Shown here: piece by piece, positions 38,807 to 52,921 of the stretch
Layout: every line of letters starts with the position of its first letter
How positions within the stretch are numbered: the first letter of the stretch is position 1
The notes under the pieces: model-generated
Database searches by the model: none
Seen by the model: the letters and a program-made list of their open reading frames with translations, nothing else
What the model was told of the DNA's origin: nothing
Made by a program: the position numbers and the translations under genes
Origin: Paratinospora sagittata
Lineage: Eukaryota; Streptophyta; Magnoliopsida; Ranunculales; Menispermaceae
NCBI GenBank assembly: GCA_035771175.1
Contig: CM069613.1
Coordinates: 4,460,001-4,524,000, forward strand
Direction of reading: 5' to 3'
Length of the DNA stretch: 64,000 nt

Positions 38807-39715
38807 GATCTCCAAAACATTTGAGCTTAAAGTCACACTTTATAAGTTTATTCTCTTCTCTATTTATTTTTTTTTACTAGTTTCAAAATCCTATTTCTAG
38901 AAATAATTATATGGGTCTTAGATTGACGAGTACGCGTAGATCAAAATAATATTCTTAAATAAAATACAAGATCACAAAGTGGATATATGAGACCTTTCAA
39001 GAATGTTTATCAATCTTCCTGCTCAATTAGCTCCACCTAATTAAGCTTACACCATGTGCTCTAGCTTCTTCAATTCTAAATATATATCTATCTTCGTTTG
39101 ATATACATAGTTGGATCCTTATCTGACAATTATAACTTTTAAGTTGAGCGATTTCTAATATGATATCAGAACAATTTTATTTTAGAGGTCTTGTGTTCAA
39201 ACTTTTTTGTAAACATATTTGCTTGTTTGTCTCATTTATTAGTCATATCTTTCTTTTTCATTATAAATCAAGTTTATGTAATATCTATCTATTTTTGCTT
39301 GATATACATAGTTAGACTATTATCTTTTTTTATTTTTATTTTTTATATTAATTGAACTCTTATCTGATAATGATAGCTTTTGAGTTAGAGTTGTTTGTTT
39401 AATTAGTTTTCTTTTAATTATATATCACTTATGTTGTACATGGCTCTCATCTCAAGATTTTATTAATATGAAGTAACATATATCTCAAGTTAATTAAATT
39501 TTAAGTGTAAATATATATTTTCAATCCCACAAAAAGAAAGCTCGCCTTGCTTTTGCAACTTTGAATCTTCTTTTGCAAAAGAAGTTTACTTTTGTAACTA
39601 AATTAACCCTGACAAGACCCCACTAAGTCGAAAAAGCCTAGAAATTAAGATAAAAGGAATATCTACTCTTAGCTTTGCAACCTACGCTGCTTGAAGGTTA
39701 AAAATAAGGAAAATA

Positions 39716-39880
39716 CTAATATGATCGTAAAAAAATATAATTATATATTTTTATTTATTAAATTATTTATTACATATTTTAAAATATATAAATTATATAT
39801 ATTCAATAAATATAAATATATAATTACATTCTAGTTGTATTATTTACGGTTAAATGAGCATTTTTTATAAAACAATTAAT
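39716..39880. mobile_element. AT-rich MITE, family of 59340-59490
   Basis: Shares ttattaaattatttattaca followed by an aatgaa/aataaa inverted partner with the MITE at 59340-59490, and is largely self-complementary. A more diverged relative seems to lie at about 44310-44545. The ends are not sharply defined. Confidence 0.4.
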
Positions 39881-40936
39881 AATAAGAATTGATATATATA
39901 TATACAAACACACGGCTACAATTTTTTAGTTTCAGGATTACTTTCTTGTTCTCTCTGTAAGCAACTGGTGAGATTCTCGTCTTCTACACCTCTACATTTT
40001 TTTTTAATTACAATCCATTGATGCCTGTTTTTAAGTATTATTATTCATTATTTTTTAAATTTTTTGTCGATTTTTTTATAGTTCTCTTGTCTTCTGTTCT
40101 GAAATTCTTGCTTTTACCATTCAATTCTATTAGCATGTGAAGACAATTCCAAAATGAAAGAAAAGGATGGATTTTTTGAAAAAAAATTAATTGCCTTTAC
40201 AATTAATTAAACGCCTAATCTTTCTTTTATGTCATCTCTCATATGTCAAGTAATAAATATTTTTATAAGAATAATGCTAATACAATTGGGATGTTGTACT
40301 TTAGAGAAAATTGTAACATCTGATTATATTTGGATTGCATCGAATCATACATATATTAGATGATCATGGTAATGAATAATATCACAATATTTTATACAAA
40401 AAAAATCAAATTTACAAAATAATTTCTGTTTGTTTGATTCCTTAATTTAATATAAATTTTACAAAAATCACCCTTTATATGTGTGTGTGTGTGGGTGTAG
40501 CTCCAAATTGCTATTTTGTCTTTAATGCTTACATTAATTGTATATTAAGTAATTAAAAGGCTGGAAATGCCATGAGATTCCTAAACACTTGAACTTGTGA
40601 AAACCAAGCTTTTGTTTTCTACCATATATAATACTGTTTCCAAGTTTTCTGAGCACGAAGAGGTTGTAACCTTAATTAATTGCTAACATCGGAGCTGATA
40701 AGTTTCGAGTAGATTACAATAAATGTTGAGGGTAGCTAGTGTTGGCTCGTGATCTAACAAGACATAATTTTCAAGCAGAAGATGCATGGACTGTTGAATC
40801 CCATGTTAATTACAACTTTGGATCTGCTACTATTTATTAGTATTTAATTTGATGCAAGGGTAGCACCTGGACAGCCATGCATGTTGGATTGTAATAAGCA
40901 TATACATACATCTTTTCTATATACTGGGAATATATA

Positions 40937-41130
40937 GACCCTGTTTGAGTGAGCGGTAAAATCGTATCTCAGTAAAATTTTTGTGAAAATACATTTTGGA
41001 TACTGTTTAAGTGTATTTGTGTTGTGATTGAAACATGATTTTAGGAGATTTTTCTTTCATTTTGACAAAGCTCCCCTTTCCTTCCTTTTGTCATTGTGGT
41101 TATGTTTCGCAAACTCTGTCAAACATAGCC
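40937..41130. mobile_element. Possible MITE with ctgtttga-type ends
   Basis: The left end gaccctgtttgagtgag and the reverse complement of the right end ggctatgtttgacagag agree at 12 of 17 bases. It is 194 bp with no coding content and no certain target duplication. Confidence 0.4.
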
Positions 41131-42350
41131 ATAAACGAATTTTCCTTTATTTATTACTTGTCCACCAACTAGCAATAAGCTGGCACACGTGAGTCTCACA
41201 CATGTTTGACTGAATAGTCAAAACACACGTTGACCAACTTATGAAGAAGACCTCGTGAAGACTAGCTAGTCTTCTTCTTCTTAATTACAAAGCATATAAT
41301 TAATTAAGGGATTCGCCATTAATGCCGTAATCGAAATGTCATTTTCATCTTCTTATAATATTACAAGGCGGCGGCAGAGCTCTTAAATGTAAGCTCTGAA
41401 ATAACTGCAGAAATTGCAGGTTCTCAGCTGCTCAGCAGAGTCCCATCTGTCATTAAAGTAAAGACTCATTACATGGTACGTATGTACGTAAGTGACCGTC
41501 TCTCTAAGTGTGTCTCACTACTATTATGAAGCTGCTCCTCCCTCCGTAGTCCGTATCCTCTGGATACTGTGCTCCATATAAATTAATTTGAATAATTCTA
41601 AATATGTACCAACCAATGCAATAAGGAGATAACAAGAGTCTTAATACGATTGGCTTTTTTTGCGTTACGTGGGTCTTAATCTGTAAAAGGATTGTATTTA
41701 AAGCTAGGGGCTCCCAGAAACTTGAGCTAGCTTTACACTACTGTTTCTTAATTAATTAATGTAGGGACATTGTATATTAATTATTCTTAGTTAATTGGGC
41801 TTTGGATCATATCTTTCTTTTTCATTGAGTACGACCTAAGTGCTGCAACTTCAGCTAATTAATCAATTAAAAACACACACTCTCTCACTTTTAAAACTTC
41901 TTCCATTGTTAATTAATCAAGTGGGTGCTTATTAATATTAGTATATTCTTACTTTTGATGTCTCTATAATTTTATTTTTTTTAAAACAATTGCACTTGTT
42001 GCTCATCATGCATTTCATCATCTCATCTTAAAATTAATTAACTTAGTTCTTAAGTTAACTTAATTTCTAATTATATCAATAACTTGAAAAATAAAAATAC
42101 AACTTCAAAGCTTTTCTTATTAAGTAATTTTTTTTTTTTTTTTTGGGAGGTCAGCGGTATTAAGGACTTACTTTCCTATTATGCACGATCACAAACACTC
42201 AAAAGACATATTTTAAACTTTAAAGACTTAAAAAACTCAAAATGTCCCAATGCATCCTACTATATATCTGATATATATATATATATATATATTATTTTAC
42301 TTCAATTTTAAGTTCTTTTAACTTGTAATTAGTGACAACCCTTGGTTGAG

Positions 42351-42351
<1 letters not shown>

Positions 42352-42420
<69 letters not shown>
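42352..42420. repeat. Long AT microsatellite
   Basis: About 34 uninterrupted ta repeats. A shorter one lies at 42271-42291. Confidence 0.95.
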
Positions 42421-42422
<2 letters not shown>

Positions 42423-42586
42423 TTAGCTCAATCTTTTGATAAATGAAAGGAATCCTAAGCTAGCCTTGTACTGAAAGGATTAAAACAAGATCCCACCTGT
42501 GGAGTTACTGCATGTAGGCTACATCCATCATACAAAGATCAGACAAAGATCAGCCAAAGCTAGCTCAGATTCGATCTCATCCTTGT

Positions 42587-42637
42587 GATTTTGTCGGTTT
42601 TTGGCGTAGGGATATAAGTGGTGACAAAGAAAATCAG
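42587..42637. other. Short hairpin motif, copy A
   Basis: gattttgtcggttttt is followed about 20 bases later by gtgacaaagaaaatcag, which can pair with it. Copy B at 45314-45362 shares the arms and the upstream atctcat. Confidence 0.3.
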
Positions 42638-45313
42638 AAATATTGGTGGCTTATTATATATGAAATTTAGGGCTTCGTCCCATCTCCCTTTTCCTCTAAC
42701 AAGACCAGACCCACATTGGAACAAAGCAAAGACAAAACATTTACGTTTCCCTTTATTTGTCTATTCATGCACTTCTTTTGTCTATCTTGCACTACTTCTA
42801 TACTCTCTCCAGAAAATTTCAACGTGCTCCATATTTTTAATGTTCTGAAATTATACTTTATTTTTTTTTTATAATATTTACATACTTATAAATCTCTTTA
42901 TTCTTATAATACTATAAAAATTAATGCATATAATTGTGGAATATGTCTCCCACCCGTGACCCTTCCCAATATCCACTAGTTCATATTCGATACATAATTG
43001 AGTCAACTTTGCATGACTCGGTCAATTTAAATTATTAGTCAAGTCTTCATCATAGGCCATGAGATAAACAGTCTTAATAACTTTCATTTATATGTAATAT
43101 TTATTAACTATCTGAAAATTTATTATTTTAATATTATCTATTTTCTTTAGATATATTTTTTTAACTACTTCTCTTCTTTTTAATGCCCTCAATTACTTTG
43201 TTGCTCTTTCTCCAATTATAATTTTTTTCCCAAAACAAAAATTATTTTATCTTCAAATTATATTAGATAATTCCAATTGCATCTATTACATAACTAAATA
43301 TATATATATTGTTATAAGAAAATCTAATAAGTTTTTCATTATAAATCTAAATAGATGGTAAAAAATATTTATGATGAACATGAATGAATAATGTATAACA
43401 GTAATTTTTTTAGCAATTATTTTTATTCTTCCAAAATTACTTCACAAGCTTCTTTTTTTTTTTTTTTTTGAAGAATTGTTTTATGAAAGTTGAATACATG
43501 TAAAACACACAAATATATATATTTTTTCAAAATTATTATTTTTTGTTTATATATTATACAATGGATTGCAATGGAAACTTCATGAAGTAAGGTATAATAC
43601 GTACCTGCCTCAGTTCTTACCATACGAATAGATACAGTACTATTACTGTCATCATGTAAGAGATAAATGCAGCTGGAACTTGGAAGAGCGTACCCTCGTC
43701 AACCATGTGTTCGTAGTTGTATTTTAATTAATATTTAATTTATGAGAATTTATTTGGCTCTTGTGCATGAAATTGCAGTACAACAGATCTGATTAACTTT
43801 TATAGTCAATTGAGTACTCAAGAATATTGATCGGTTTTTCTCGTGAGACCCAAATGCCAACTGATCAGCGCCCAGTACTGTTGTCTTCCAAATTGATTAA
43901 TTTCTATATATCCTAATTACATCTTAGAGTATTAAGTCATTAATCCGATTCATTAATTTTTTAAGTACCCATTAAGGTTATTGGATCCCCAAGATTCTTA
44001 AAAATTAAAGTAATTAATGGGAGTGGTTTAAGTACGGTTAGCAATACAAAAATTGAAAGTAATTTCAGTTACATTTCGTTCGTGATTCAAATATAATTTT
44101 CTGTAGGGTTTATAACGAATGTTCAGAGGGGCAACTGGGATCTTGTACAACTCGAGGAAATATGATTAGTGTACATATTTTTGGCACCAATTTTTAGTGC
44201 ACAATTACTCATAGTGTATATTAGATAAACTTGAATCACATTTTTGCTCAAGTGTGATATGCTCAGACACTAATATATTTAATGGGTTTTTTCATAAAAA
44301 ATGAGTGCTAAAAATGTATACAAGTATTACTAAGAAAATCGATAATAGCAAAGCAAGCATAGATAAACAAGTAATTGATTTGCTAACTCATCACAAGATA
44401 CAGTTGTCACTCTATAAACAAAGGAGTATATTTAATTCCACTGTAAAATACCTTAAAATATATAAATTACATATATTTAATGAAAATGAACATATAAAAT
44501 TTCAATGCAGTTACAGTTAAATTAGCATTTTTTATAAATAAATTAAGAATCTTATTGTGCAAGAAATAATACTCTACTAACTCGAGTTATGACTATTAGT
44601 AAGAGATATATTCCAATCAAGATATGATAAAGTGGAAGAGACATTTCCAATCTTTCTTTTGCAAAAGTATTACTTACACGTACTTTTTTAATTAGTTAAT
44701 TAGAAAAAGATCCCACTAAAGCCTTACTTCCGAGACAAAGGAACCTACGACTACTACTACTACTACTACTGTTACTCCATGCAAGCCTTATAAGTTACAA
44801 CAACACTAAAAGCAATTAAATAAATAAAAATAATAAAAGAAAGATACCCAACACTTATATTAATTAATTTGAGTTTCACAAGTGGGTTTAGCTCTATATA
44901 GGCTTTTTCTTTTAGGTTAGGTTTTTAATGAACTAGCTTTGTTAACAATACTTAATTAATTAATTATTTTATAGCTTTATAACAATAGTACTGTTAATTA
45001 ATTAAGTAAAGGGCAAATGCCCTGATTCAGTCAAATCGAACTAACCCTAAATGGAAACAAGCAAGGGCAGCAGTGAGACTGTACCGAGCCATGTGTTAGA
45101 GCTTTGTGTTGTGTTCAATGGATAAAAGAAATCAAGCATAGAAGTAGCTACTAGCTAGTGTTGGGTGGCTTCTTTTTAGGTTATTGTTTTTGAGAGATAG
45201 TGTGGCAATTAGCAGTAGGACCCATTTAGAAATGAGAGGAAAATTCTTGTGGAGTGGTGGTTCTGAGACACGAAGATCATCACGGCTGATATGAGGTTAA
45301 TTTGCATCTCATA

Positions 45314-45362
45314 CTGATTTTGTCGGTTTTAGCAGCTGGAATATCTGACAGAAGAGAATCAG
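45314..45362. other. Short hairpin motif, copy B
   Basis: ctgattttgtcggtttt and ctgacagaagagaatcag can pair at their ends. It shares arms with copy A at 42587-42637. Function is unknown. Confidence 0.3.
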
Positions 45363-47424
45363 AAAGTCCTGCAGGCAAATTTGGAACCACTGGCCCCACC
45401 CTCTACAATTGTGCCAAGTGGCTTCAAGAAGATGATGGTAATTATTAATATTATAAAGCAAGATTTTCTTTTATATATTAAGGTTTAATTTCTCTTTTAT
45501 TTATTTTTAATCACAAGTAATCATATATACTTCAAAATATATAGTCAATGATGAAACTGTCTGGTACTAATAATTATGACTTAACATGTATATTATAAGA
45601 TTGGACTATTTTTATTATGCCCAAAAGTGCAACCACACTACTTTTAACATCCCTTCCGCCTCTTTTGCAAACATGTGCATATTATATAATTAGAAATATA
45701 TGTATATATACTTTATAATTTTATTTTGACATTTAAGTTATGTATGAATTGATTTGGGTTAATTAATTGAATCTGTTTACTTGGTTTCATACTTCCTCAC
45801 ACTACTTGGTGTGGACTTTATTACATGATATGAGACTTATAGTTTAATATAGACTTTAATTATTTATGTACTTAAAATCTATGCTTAGTGGACTTATTCA
45901 GGAATTGAGTTTAGTGTGATATGAAATATACATCTTGTATTGTATGAAATTTATACAAATGATATATGTGATAGGGTTATTAGTGTTAAGTGTTGAATAC
46001 TAGCACATATAACTTGCCTCTCCGAAATTTTGAGAGAGGGGTCGTTACAATACTTTGAATCAAGTGAAGGACTCGGGCTAATGAGTAAACTCTAGAGTCC
46101 CTCCATCAGGGCTTTAAAAAAAGAAAAGAAAATATAAAGCAACACCACGGAATGCAAGTACACCCTTCCAATCAACAAAATGCCAACAAGCTAAACCAAA
46201 GCAGAACTACACACCAACTCACTCCTCCTCTCTAGTATTACCATCTCGATGTCCTTTGGAATTACAACCCATGCCATGCCTAGCTGTGTATCTCTGGAAC
46301 CATTCGCAACTGGTTGTATGTAATTCTCTGCTTCACTCAACTACGAAGCTGACACCTTCTAATTCCTACGTCCACATCATCATTTCCTCACCCCCCGGTA
46401 ATATCTATATATGCCTATGCGCCAGTACTAACATTATTTTGGCTTTTAACTCTTCTTCCTCAACCCGCGAACTCCGATCATGACCCATAACAACACCTCC
46501 AAAATTGTTCACTCAATTTCCCACCTTTAAGTGTGAACTTTTGACTCTCCCTTAATATTTTACTCTGTTTCTGGTTGGTAAGAGAGCTTGTCGCGCGCGC
46601 TCTTTTGTACATGTTCCTTCCTTCTCTTTTTACCTACTCATGTCCGTCCACTGTGGTCCTACGTCCAATCATTCTGTTAAAACAGAAAATTACATGGATC
46701 CAATTAAAAGTTAACCGGTTTTAGCTTCTTCAAGATTAAGCAACTCACTATTTACATGTAAATCTTGATTATTAAGATACCAGGGCCCATTTTAACGGGA
46801 TTTATTAACGAGAAGTTGGCCCGCCATTTGTTGAGTATGAGTCACAAAAGTCTTCAATTTCAGATTTAACTTCATCAAAGCTGCTCAGAGCATCTTTAAT
46901 GAAAAATTAGATTATATATTTTTTAAAAAAATGTTATATCATCAATGTCAATAGACTTATTTCTTACGTGACATAAAATTAAATTTTATAAACAATTAAG
47001 TTAAAAAATAATATCTAATGCTTTCATAAATTATAAACATTTTGATGAAGTATTAATTTTTAATTTTTTTTTTTTTAATAATATAGTTATAATAATTTAA
47101 TAAGTCAACAACAATTAACTGTCCAACAAATCGTTTAACAAATCGTGTAACAAATCGTCTAAAAATAAACGATTATGTAACAACCTCATTTTTTTTTGTT
47201 AACTCAGTTTATATTAAATATCAATAATTATATTAAATTATTTATCGAATTAAATTATGCAAAAACTTAAATTGAGACGGAGATTTATGTAGCTTCCACA
47301 TGTAATTTTAAAAGACTTAACTGGGTGGAGTTAAAAAAAAAAGCTAATTAATTTTTATTTGGATATTTTTGATAACAGAGGGATTTTTTTAACTAAAAAA
47401 ACAGACAAAATTAACGCCCGTTAG

Positions 47425-48708
47425 CTAGTGAACTAACGGACTAACGGCCGGCTGTTTGCAGGGACTTGGAGGATGACTACTCTTCCCTGAAGCAACAAGT
47501 CGTTGCACGAACTTCTCGATTCGTTGACCATTAGTTTCCGTTAGCAACCGCTTCCCGCCAAACGGCAACGACTCCACTCCTCTTTCATTCAAGACAGCCT
47601 CCGTCGACGTCTCCATCTTTTCCATTAACAATCCGATTGCCTGCACCATTAATATCAACCTTCATTAATTATTTTATTACAAGTAAACCAAAACCAAAAA
47701 AAAAAGTAATTAATTAAATTGGGTAAAAAAAAAAAAAAAAGGTTAATTAGATACCTGGATTCTGACGTAATCTGAGGGATTCCAACAGAACGCATTTCCG
47801 AGCATTTGATCAACGGTTTCCGAAACGCCGTCGAGAACAATATTCACGACTGACGGCGTCGAGCATTCTCCGTTCCGTCGTAGTTCCCGACGAGAAGACC
47901 TACTTAACGTTCCGTTACCGAGAGAGAGAACCAGCAAGTCTTCGATGCCGTTAACGGACGGAAAATCGCGCTTGTTATGCAAGACGTGAGTAACGGCGGC
48001 AGCCGTCGGATTGTTCATTACAAGACCTCCGTCGATGGCGAGGCAAGTGGTTTTTCCGTCGACGGAAGTTAACTGAAACGGTTTGAACAGGTTCGGAGTT
48101 GCTGAAGTGGCACGGCAAACCTTCCAAAGCTCGAAATCGAAGCTCGGAGACTCCGAAGCATCAGCTCTGGAGTAAACGAACGGCGCAGAGCTGTTGAGAT
48201 CGTAACAAGGCACGAGGATCGGCTTACAAGTGTCCTTTAACGTCAAAACCTTGCCGTCATCTCTCCGTAACACGTCCTTCAAGGTTTTCTCCATGGTTCT
48301 CGAAGAAAATCTCTTTTTCTGACGGAGAATCCCAAACTTCTTGATCTTGAACATCTCCGAGTGTTTCTCCGTCACGAATCTAACAGCATTTCTCGCGGTG
48401 AACATCGGACGGCCGTTTCCGTCATCGGCGGTGAGCATTGCAGCGTAAAGAGCGCCAATTCCGGTACCGGCGACGACGTCGAAGAAATCGGCTATTCGAG
48501 ATTGAGAATCGCCGGTTCTGGCTTGGATCTGGTCCTCGAGATGAATCAATGCTGATCCAGAGATGAGACCTTGAGTTCCGCCGCCGTCGATGCTGAGAAT
48601 TCTCGTTTTCTTACCTTCGCAGTGAGAGAGCCATTTCTGTTCAAGCTTTGAGAAGATTTCCAGCGTTATCTTACTAAACTCCATCTCCGAAAGCGCTTCT
48701 CTCTCCAT
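47425..48708 (-). CDS. Patatin-related phospholipase A, pPLAIII type
   Basis: A lipid acyl hydrolase of the plant patatin family acting on membrane phospholipids and galactolipids; family members affect cell elongation and fatty-acid turnover. Two exons: 48708-47755 and 47640-47425, joined ...YVRIQ|AIGLLMEK, 389 residues, close to the shorter pPLAIII members. Motifs: oxyanion loop DGGGTQG (residues 41-47), GTGIG (81-85) in place of the canonical GXSXG, and the DGG of the catalytic Asp (226-228, AIDGGLVMNNPT). The GXGXG box is characteristic of subfamily III rather than a mutation in this copy. Start ATG at 48708 is followed by an in-frame domain without gaps. The 114-bp intron has a run of A/T. 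GC content is clearly higher than the surroundings. A TATA box lies about 270 bases upstream. Confidence 0.93.
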
Positions 48709-48903
48709 TGTTGTTGTTGTTGTCGTGGTTTTTTGGTTATGAATGTTGAAGTGCGATTAGTAATTATGTGTGTGTGTGTATATGTGAAGAGCTGCGTCTA
48801 ATAATGATCTCTGTGGTGTTTCTGAGCTAGAATCCGTGAAAAAGGAAGGAAAGCTCACGCTTTCTTTCTGAGAATCATTAATGGCGGAAAAATCTCAGTG
48901 TCG

Positions 48904-48986
48904 CTCTCTCTCTCTCTCTCTCTCTGAGTGTGTTTGTTCTCTCTGGCTTTGAAGCAATGTCTGAGAGAGCGTTTGGGTCTTTATAC
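48904..48986 (-). promoter_or_regulatory. pPLAIII promoter: TATA box and GA-repeat leader
   Basis: On the minus strand gtataaag (48986-48979) is a good TATA box, and a (GA)n tract at 48925-48904 falls just downstream, so it would be in or near the 5' leader. GA/CT repeats are common in plant 5' leaders and can bind GAGA-binding factors. Confidence 0.55.
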
Positions 48987-50412
48987 ACAAGATTCTGATT
49001 CTCTGTTCTCTGAGTTTTAGCTTCGTTTCCTTTCGCTTTCGCTGTTAGGTTTTTTTATTTATTTTATTTATTTTTAATTCATATTTATTTTAATATTTTA
49101 CAGTTTTACATACTATCACGTATGCTGGGGCACCTGTAAGGTTCCTTCTGTTGCGCGCACGTGTATCTTGGAGCCGTGTGAATCGGCTTACAGCTCGGCT
49201 CGGCTCCCCTCGTGGAGCTGTCTGCTGGCTCACAATATATGTTAATTAATATGTGGAAAGACGGGATCAAGAATGCACCATAAATTTACATGCTAAATAT
49301 ATTAATGATTTATACATTATATTATGGGATCCGGCATGAAATACAAAAGTTTATTATGGAAAGAGTAGAAGTCATTTGTCATGGTCTAAAGTCCCCTGAC
49401 ATTTTTATAACATATATCAACTAATATTTGATATTTCATAATAAAATTTTCTTATTTGATATTTTATAGTTTATATATTCATTTTTTAAATAATATTCTT
49501 AACCTTTATATTATATCCTAATATTTACTTAAATATCATAATAATGTTTTTTGCTAAATAACATATATAAGCAGAGAAGCTTGGAAAAAATAATGAAGAA
49601 CAACTTCTGTAATAGTGTTCTTAGCCCTATTTTTTTTTATGTAGAATTGTAATTGTCGAAAAGGTATAAAAATAATTTATACCATTATAATATAACTACT
49701 TGAAAGAGTTTATTAGATCCCCATTCTTGTCAAACTTTTAAAATAATCTTTTTAAATTTATAATTATATTTTAATTTTAAATTGATTATACGGCCAAAAT
49801 TATAATTTTCAATAGTTAAATAACTTACACTCTCATTAACCCTCTACGTCTTTTATTTTTGTGCCTACTTATAATTATTTTTTTTAAAAATAATTTTTGT
49901 TCTTTTATACTATTTTTTATTTTCAAACAAATTCTTATTTTAATTACAAATTTAAAAATTTAAATTTAAAAATCACGTATAACACACGTGCTCACGTATT
50001 AACACTAGTAATAATATTTAAAAGAATATTGTACGTGAATTTGCCTAGTGGGTTTGAGATACTGTAATACATAAATCCAAATTTCACCAACTTATTGACT
50101 CCACACGGTTCTATAAATTGGAAAAACTATAGGTAACTTTCACTTGAAGGTTAATTTTTGTTATACGTCCAAATAATAATAGAAATTTAAGCCTTTCTCC
50201 CCTCTGTCACATATTCCTTTGCTTTTGGTTCATATATGCGCAAAACTAGCAATTGACAAGTTTCAATCTATCCAACAACCAGATATTTGTATAAAAAAGA
50301 AAAAGAAAAAGAAAAAGAAACAAATGATATTTATGGTGAAACAAGGACTTGTGATTCAACATCATGGAATTGATATCGTATGGTAAAGTCAAGTGAATTT
50401 GACTCTCATCAC

Positions 50413-50443
<31 letters not shown>

Positions 50444-51568
50444 TTTGAGAGAGCCTCAACACTCTAATATCATGAAGCCACTTTTAGTTTATGCGCACAA
50501 GACTAATTCAAAGGACAAGCTCTGATGAGAACCCCCAACAAATGTATTGGTGCTCTCACATGTAGCCTATAATAGAAGAAATCTCATATCCTCATAAATC
50601 ATGAGTACGAGCTCTGACTACTTGACCATCTTGTTCGGTGTTTCACTTTTAATTTTTTTTCTCAATTACATTAGGTTGAATATTTTTGTTAGATGGAAAA
50701 TTAGGTAGAATATTTTTACTTGTAAATATAAACTTGAAACTAATTAATACACCAAAATTATGGCTGTACAAGACTACTGTTTTTGCACATGCCTTGCTAG
50801 GTGATTTATATTTGTTATTTCTTAATTAATAAAAATAATTATATGAATAAAAAAGAATAATATTGTCTTTTTGTTAAAAATAGGGAGAGGTTCAAAAAAT
50901 GTAAGGCCAAATTGAACACTTAACTTAGTTAAGCATTTTCTCAATTACATAAAGTTGACTATATAAATTTACTTCCTCCACTCTGCTTTATTACAACTAC
51001 ATCAACATTTAAATTATAATTAATAAGGATGTCCTAACTCTTTAAGTAATATGATTTAGTAGATTCATATTAGTTAACTTGACAAAGTTTTACACTAGTT
51101 ATTAGCTACCTAATACAATCCTTCTTTCTATTTTTATTGGGCTTGGGATGGCTATGTTGAGGGACGTGCAAATATCCTAAGCTAAATAATACCTTTATAT
51201 AGAAACAACAATAAAACTTAAAAAGAGTATTTTCAAAAGAATGTCAAAAGTGAACACTCAATATTAGGGCATGTTTGGTGCATGCTACTGTTTTGAAGAG
51301 AGGGGAGAGGTTTATTAGCCCTTATCTAGGCCGGTGATGAAGGGGATGACAAAGCCTAAGTCACCGTCACAACAGCACATTTCTCAACTTAACCAAACAG
51401 AACTCTATTTCCTACAGTTTAGATATATAGGTTAGGAACTTTAGGGTTGGCCGTCTATTACATATACATACATGTGAACCTAATCGTGCTGTGGCTAGAA
51501 AAAAAAAATTAAGATAATGATGTTGATAACATTAGTATTTTCTATGCTTAATTTCTTTTAATGAATGG

Positions 51569-51800
51569 TTTTTTTTTTTTTTTTTGGTTACTAGAATTTT
51601 GACACCCGGAGGTGTCTTTTTTTTTGAAATGAGACTAGTACTTTCAGACTCGAGAGTTTACAGAGGTTTGAGCTTTCCTCCTCAAGAGTGACAAGCACGG
51701 TAGGTATGAAATTCAGCCTCAGTTTGATTTCAAACTTGAAACCTCTTTCCCTCAACTTCTATGCACTGAGATCCTCGGACCATCTCAGTTACCCCTCTTT
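51569..51800 (-). mobile_element. Probable tRNA-derived SINE with A-tail, minus strand
   Basis: On the minus strand it begins ggggtaactgagatggtccg (box-A-like), has aggtttcaagtttgaaatc (box-B-like), and ends in an A-run (the T-run at 51568-51585). The A-tail position supports minus orientation. The flanking duplication is unclear. Confidence 0.45.
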
Positions 51801-52921
51801 CGTTAAATGTTTTATTTTCTTCTAAATATTTTTTGTTGAAAAACTAATACAAAAAAGTTAATATTGGATTTATAGGTACTTCCCATGCGTCAAAAAGTAC
51901 ATGGGCTCAAATTCAAGCCTCAAGCCATTGCTATTTGGAGTCCATTTGGGCCCAATGATTTTCAGCCCATATTTTGGGTCCAGGCCCGTAGTATAATATA
52001 GACTCAGGCATATTTATTTATTTTTTATTGTTTTGGCTTCTGCACATAATTTGGAATTGGGTACGTATCTAGAAATTGAATTTGAAAACTTTACTTTTGT
52101 GAAAAATAGAAATGATTTTACAATGTTACCACATTTGTTTCTGCGCTCTTTGAATTTAAAATTATTATTTCCATATAATTAGCCAAATAGAGAAAATGAA
52201 TTAATTATTTGCTTAACAAATATATATGGACTAATTAATAATGAAGCTAGGCACCTTAATTTTTAGTTCTTTGTTACAAATGCAAAATCTAATTCTCTTT
52301 CCTTGTTTTGCTAAGCAAGTAAAATTAAAATTAATTGGCAAAAAAATAAGAGATACATCAGGTAATATTGATAATAAAATCAAGATATCCAGCATTAAGT
52401 TGGGCGAGTGGAGGAGTTGATGAACATAATGTACTATTATAAAATAGATTCTGAGCTCGAGCCTTCCCACTCTCTCTACTCATAAAACGACATCTTTCAG
52501 TGCCCTAAAAGATTAGTTGGGGTGGCCCCCCCGATACCCGTAACTTCAAAACTAAATAAATAATGAAATCAAGATAATTAAACGACATAGAAGGGTAGTT
52601 CAAATAATAATTTTTTTATAAAAAAGTGCAAACCAATCGCAATGTGATCCATCACTAGATCTTATTAATATTATTTGAGCACACTGAAATGACAAAATGA
52701 GCTTGACCCATGTCTTACAATTAACCACAAATACAAATTCCAACTAAAACTACCCTAATCAACAAGCCAAACTAAAGCCTCGCACAACTTGGTACCATAA
52801 AATTTCTTATTATAAGTAAATAAAGCTTTTTTTTTCTTTTGAAAGAAGTAAATAAAGCATTAATAGGACTAATAAATTAATATATGATAATAATCATGCA
52901 TAATCGATCTATAATATATCA

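Larger units (their letters stand above)
34843..47424. other. 12.6-kb intergenic region without a recognisable gene
   Basis: No open frame here has a domain I recognise, and none shows a convincing exon series. It holds an hAT-like element, several MITE-like palindromes, AT and TG microsatellites, a twin G-box and a duplicated hairpin motif. 35890-35990 (ggttggtgggagtggtccga then gagttcaagctttg) looks like the tRNA-like head of a SINE, weakly supported. 46200-46500 is slightly richer in GC with a 75-codon frame, but no family match could be seen. Confidence 0.6.
48709..52921. other. 4.2-kb intergenic region
   Basis: After the pPLAIII promoter the sequence is AT-rich with no recognisable gene. 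It contains a 28-base A-run at 50413-50440 and a probable SINE at 51569-51800. Confidence 0.6.

Noticed and set aside
42352..42420. Long AT array as a possible origin or matrix-attachment site
   Set aside because: A plain dinucleotide repeat gives no evidence for either role.
45346..45365. String tgacagaagaga at 45346, which looks like the start of miR156
   Set aside because: Only 16 of 20 bases match and no complementary star arm was found in the neighbouring sequence, so there is no miR156-type precursor hairpin.
46256..46483. 75-codon plus-strand frame in slightly GC-richer DNA
   Set aside because: No domain, no signal peptide or splice context; not enough to call a gene.
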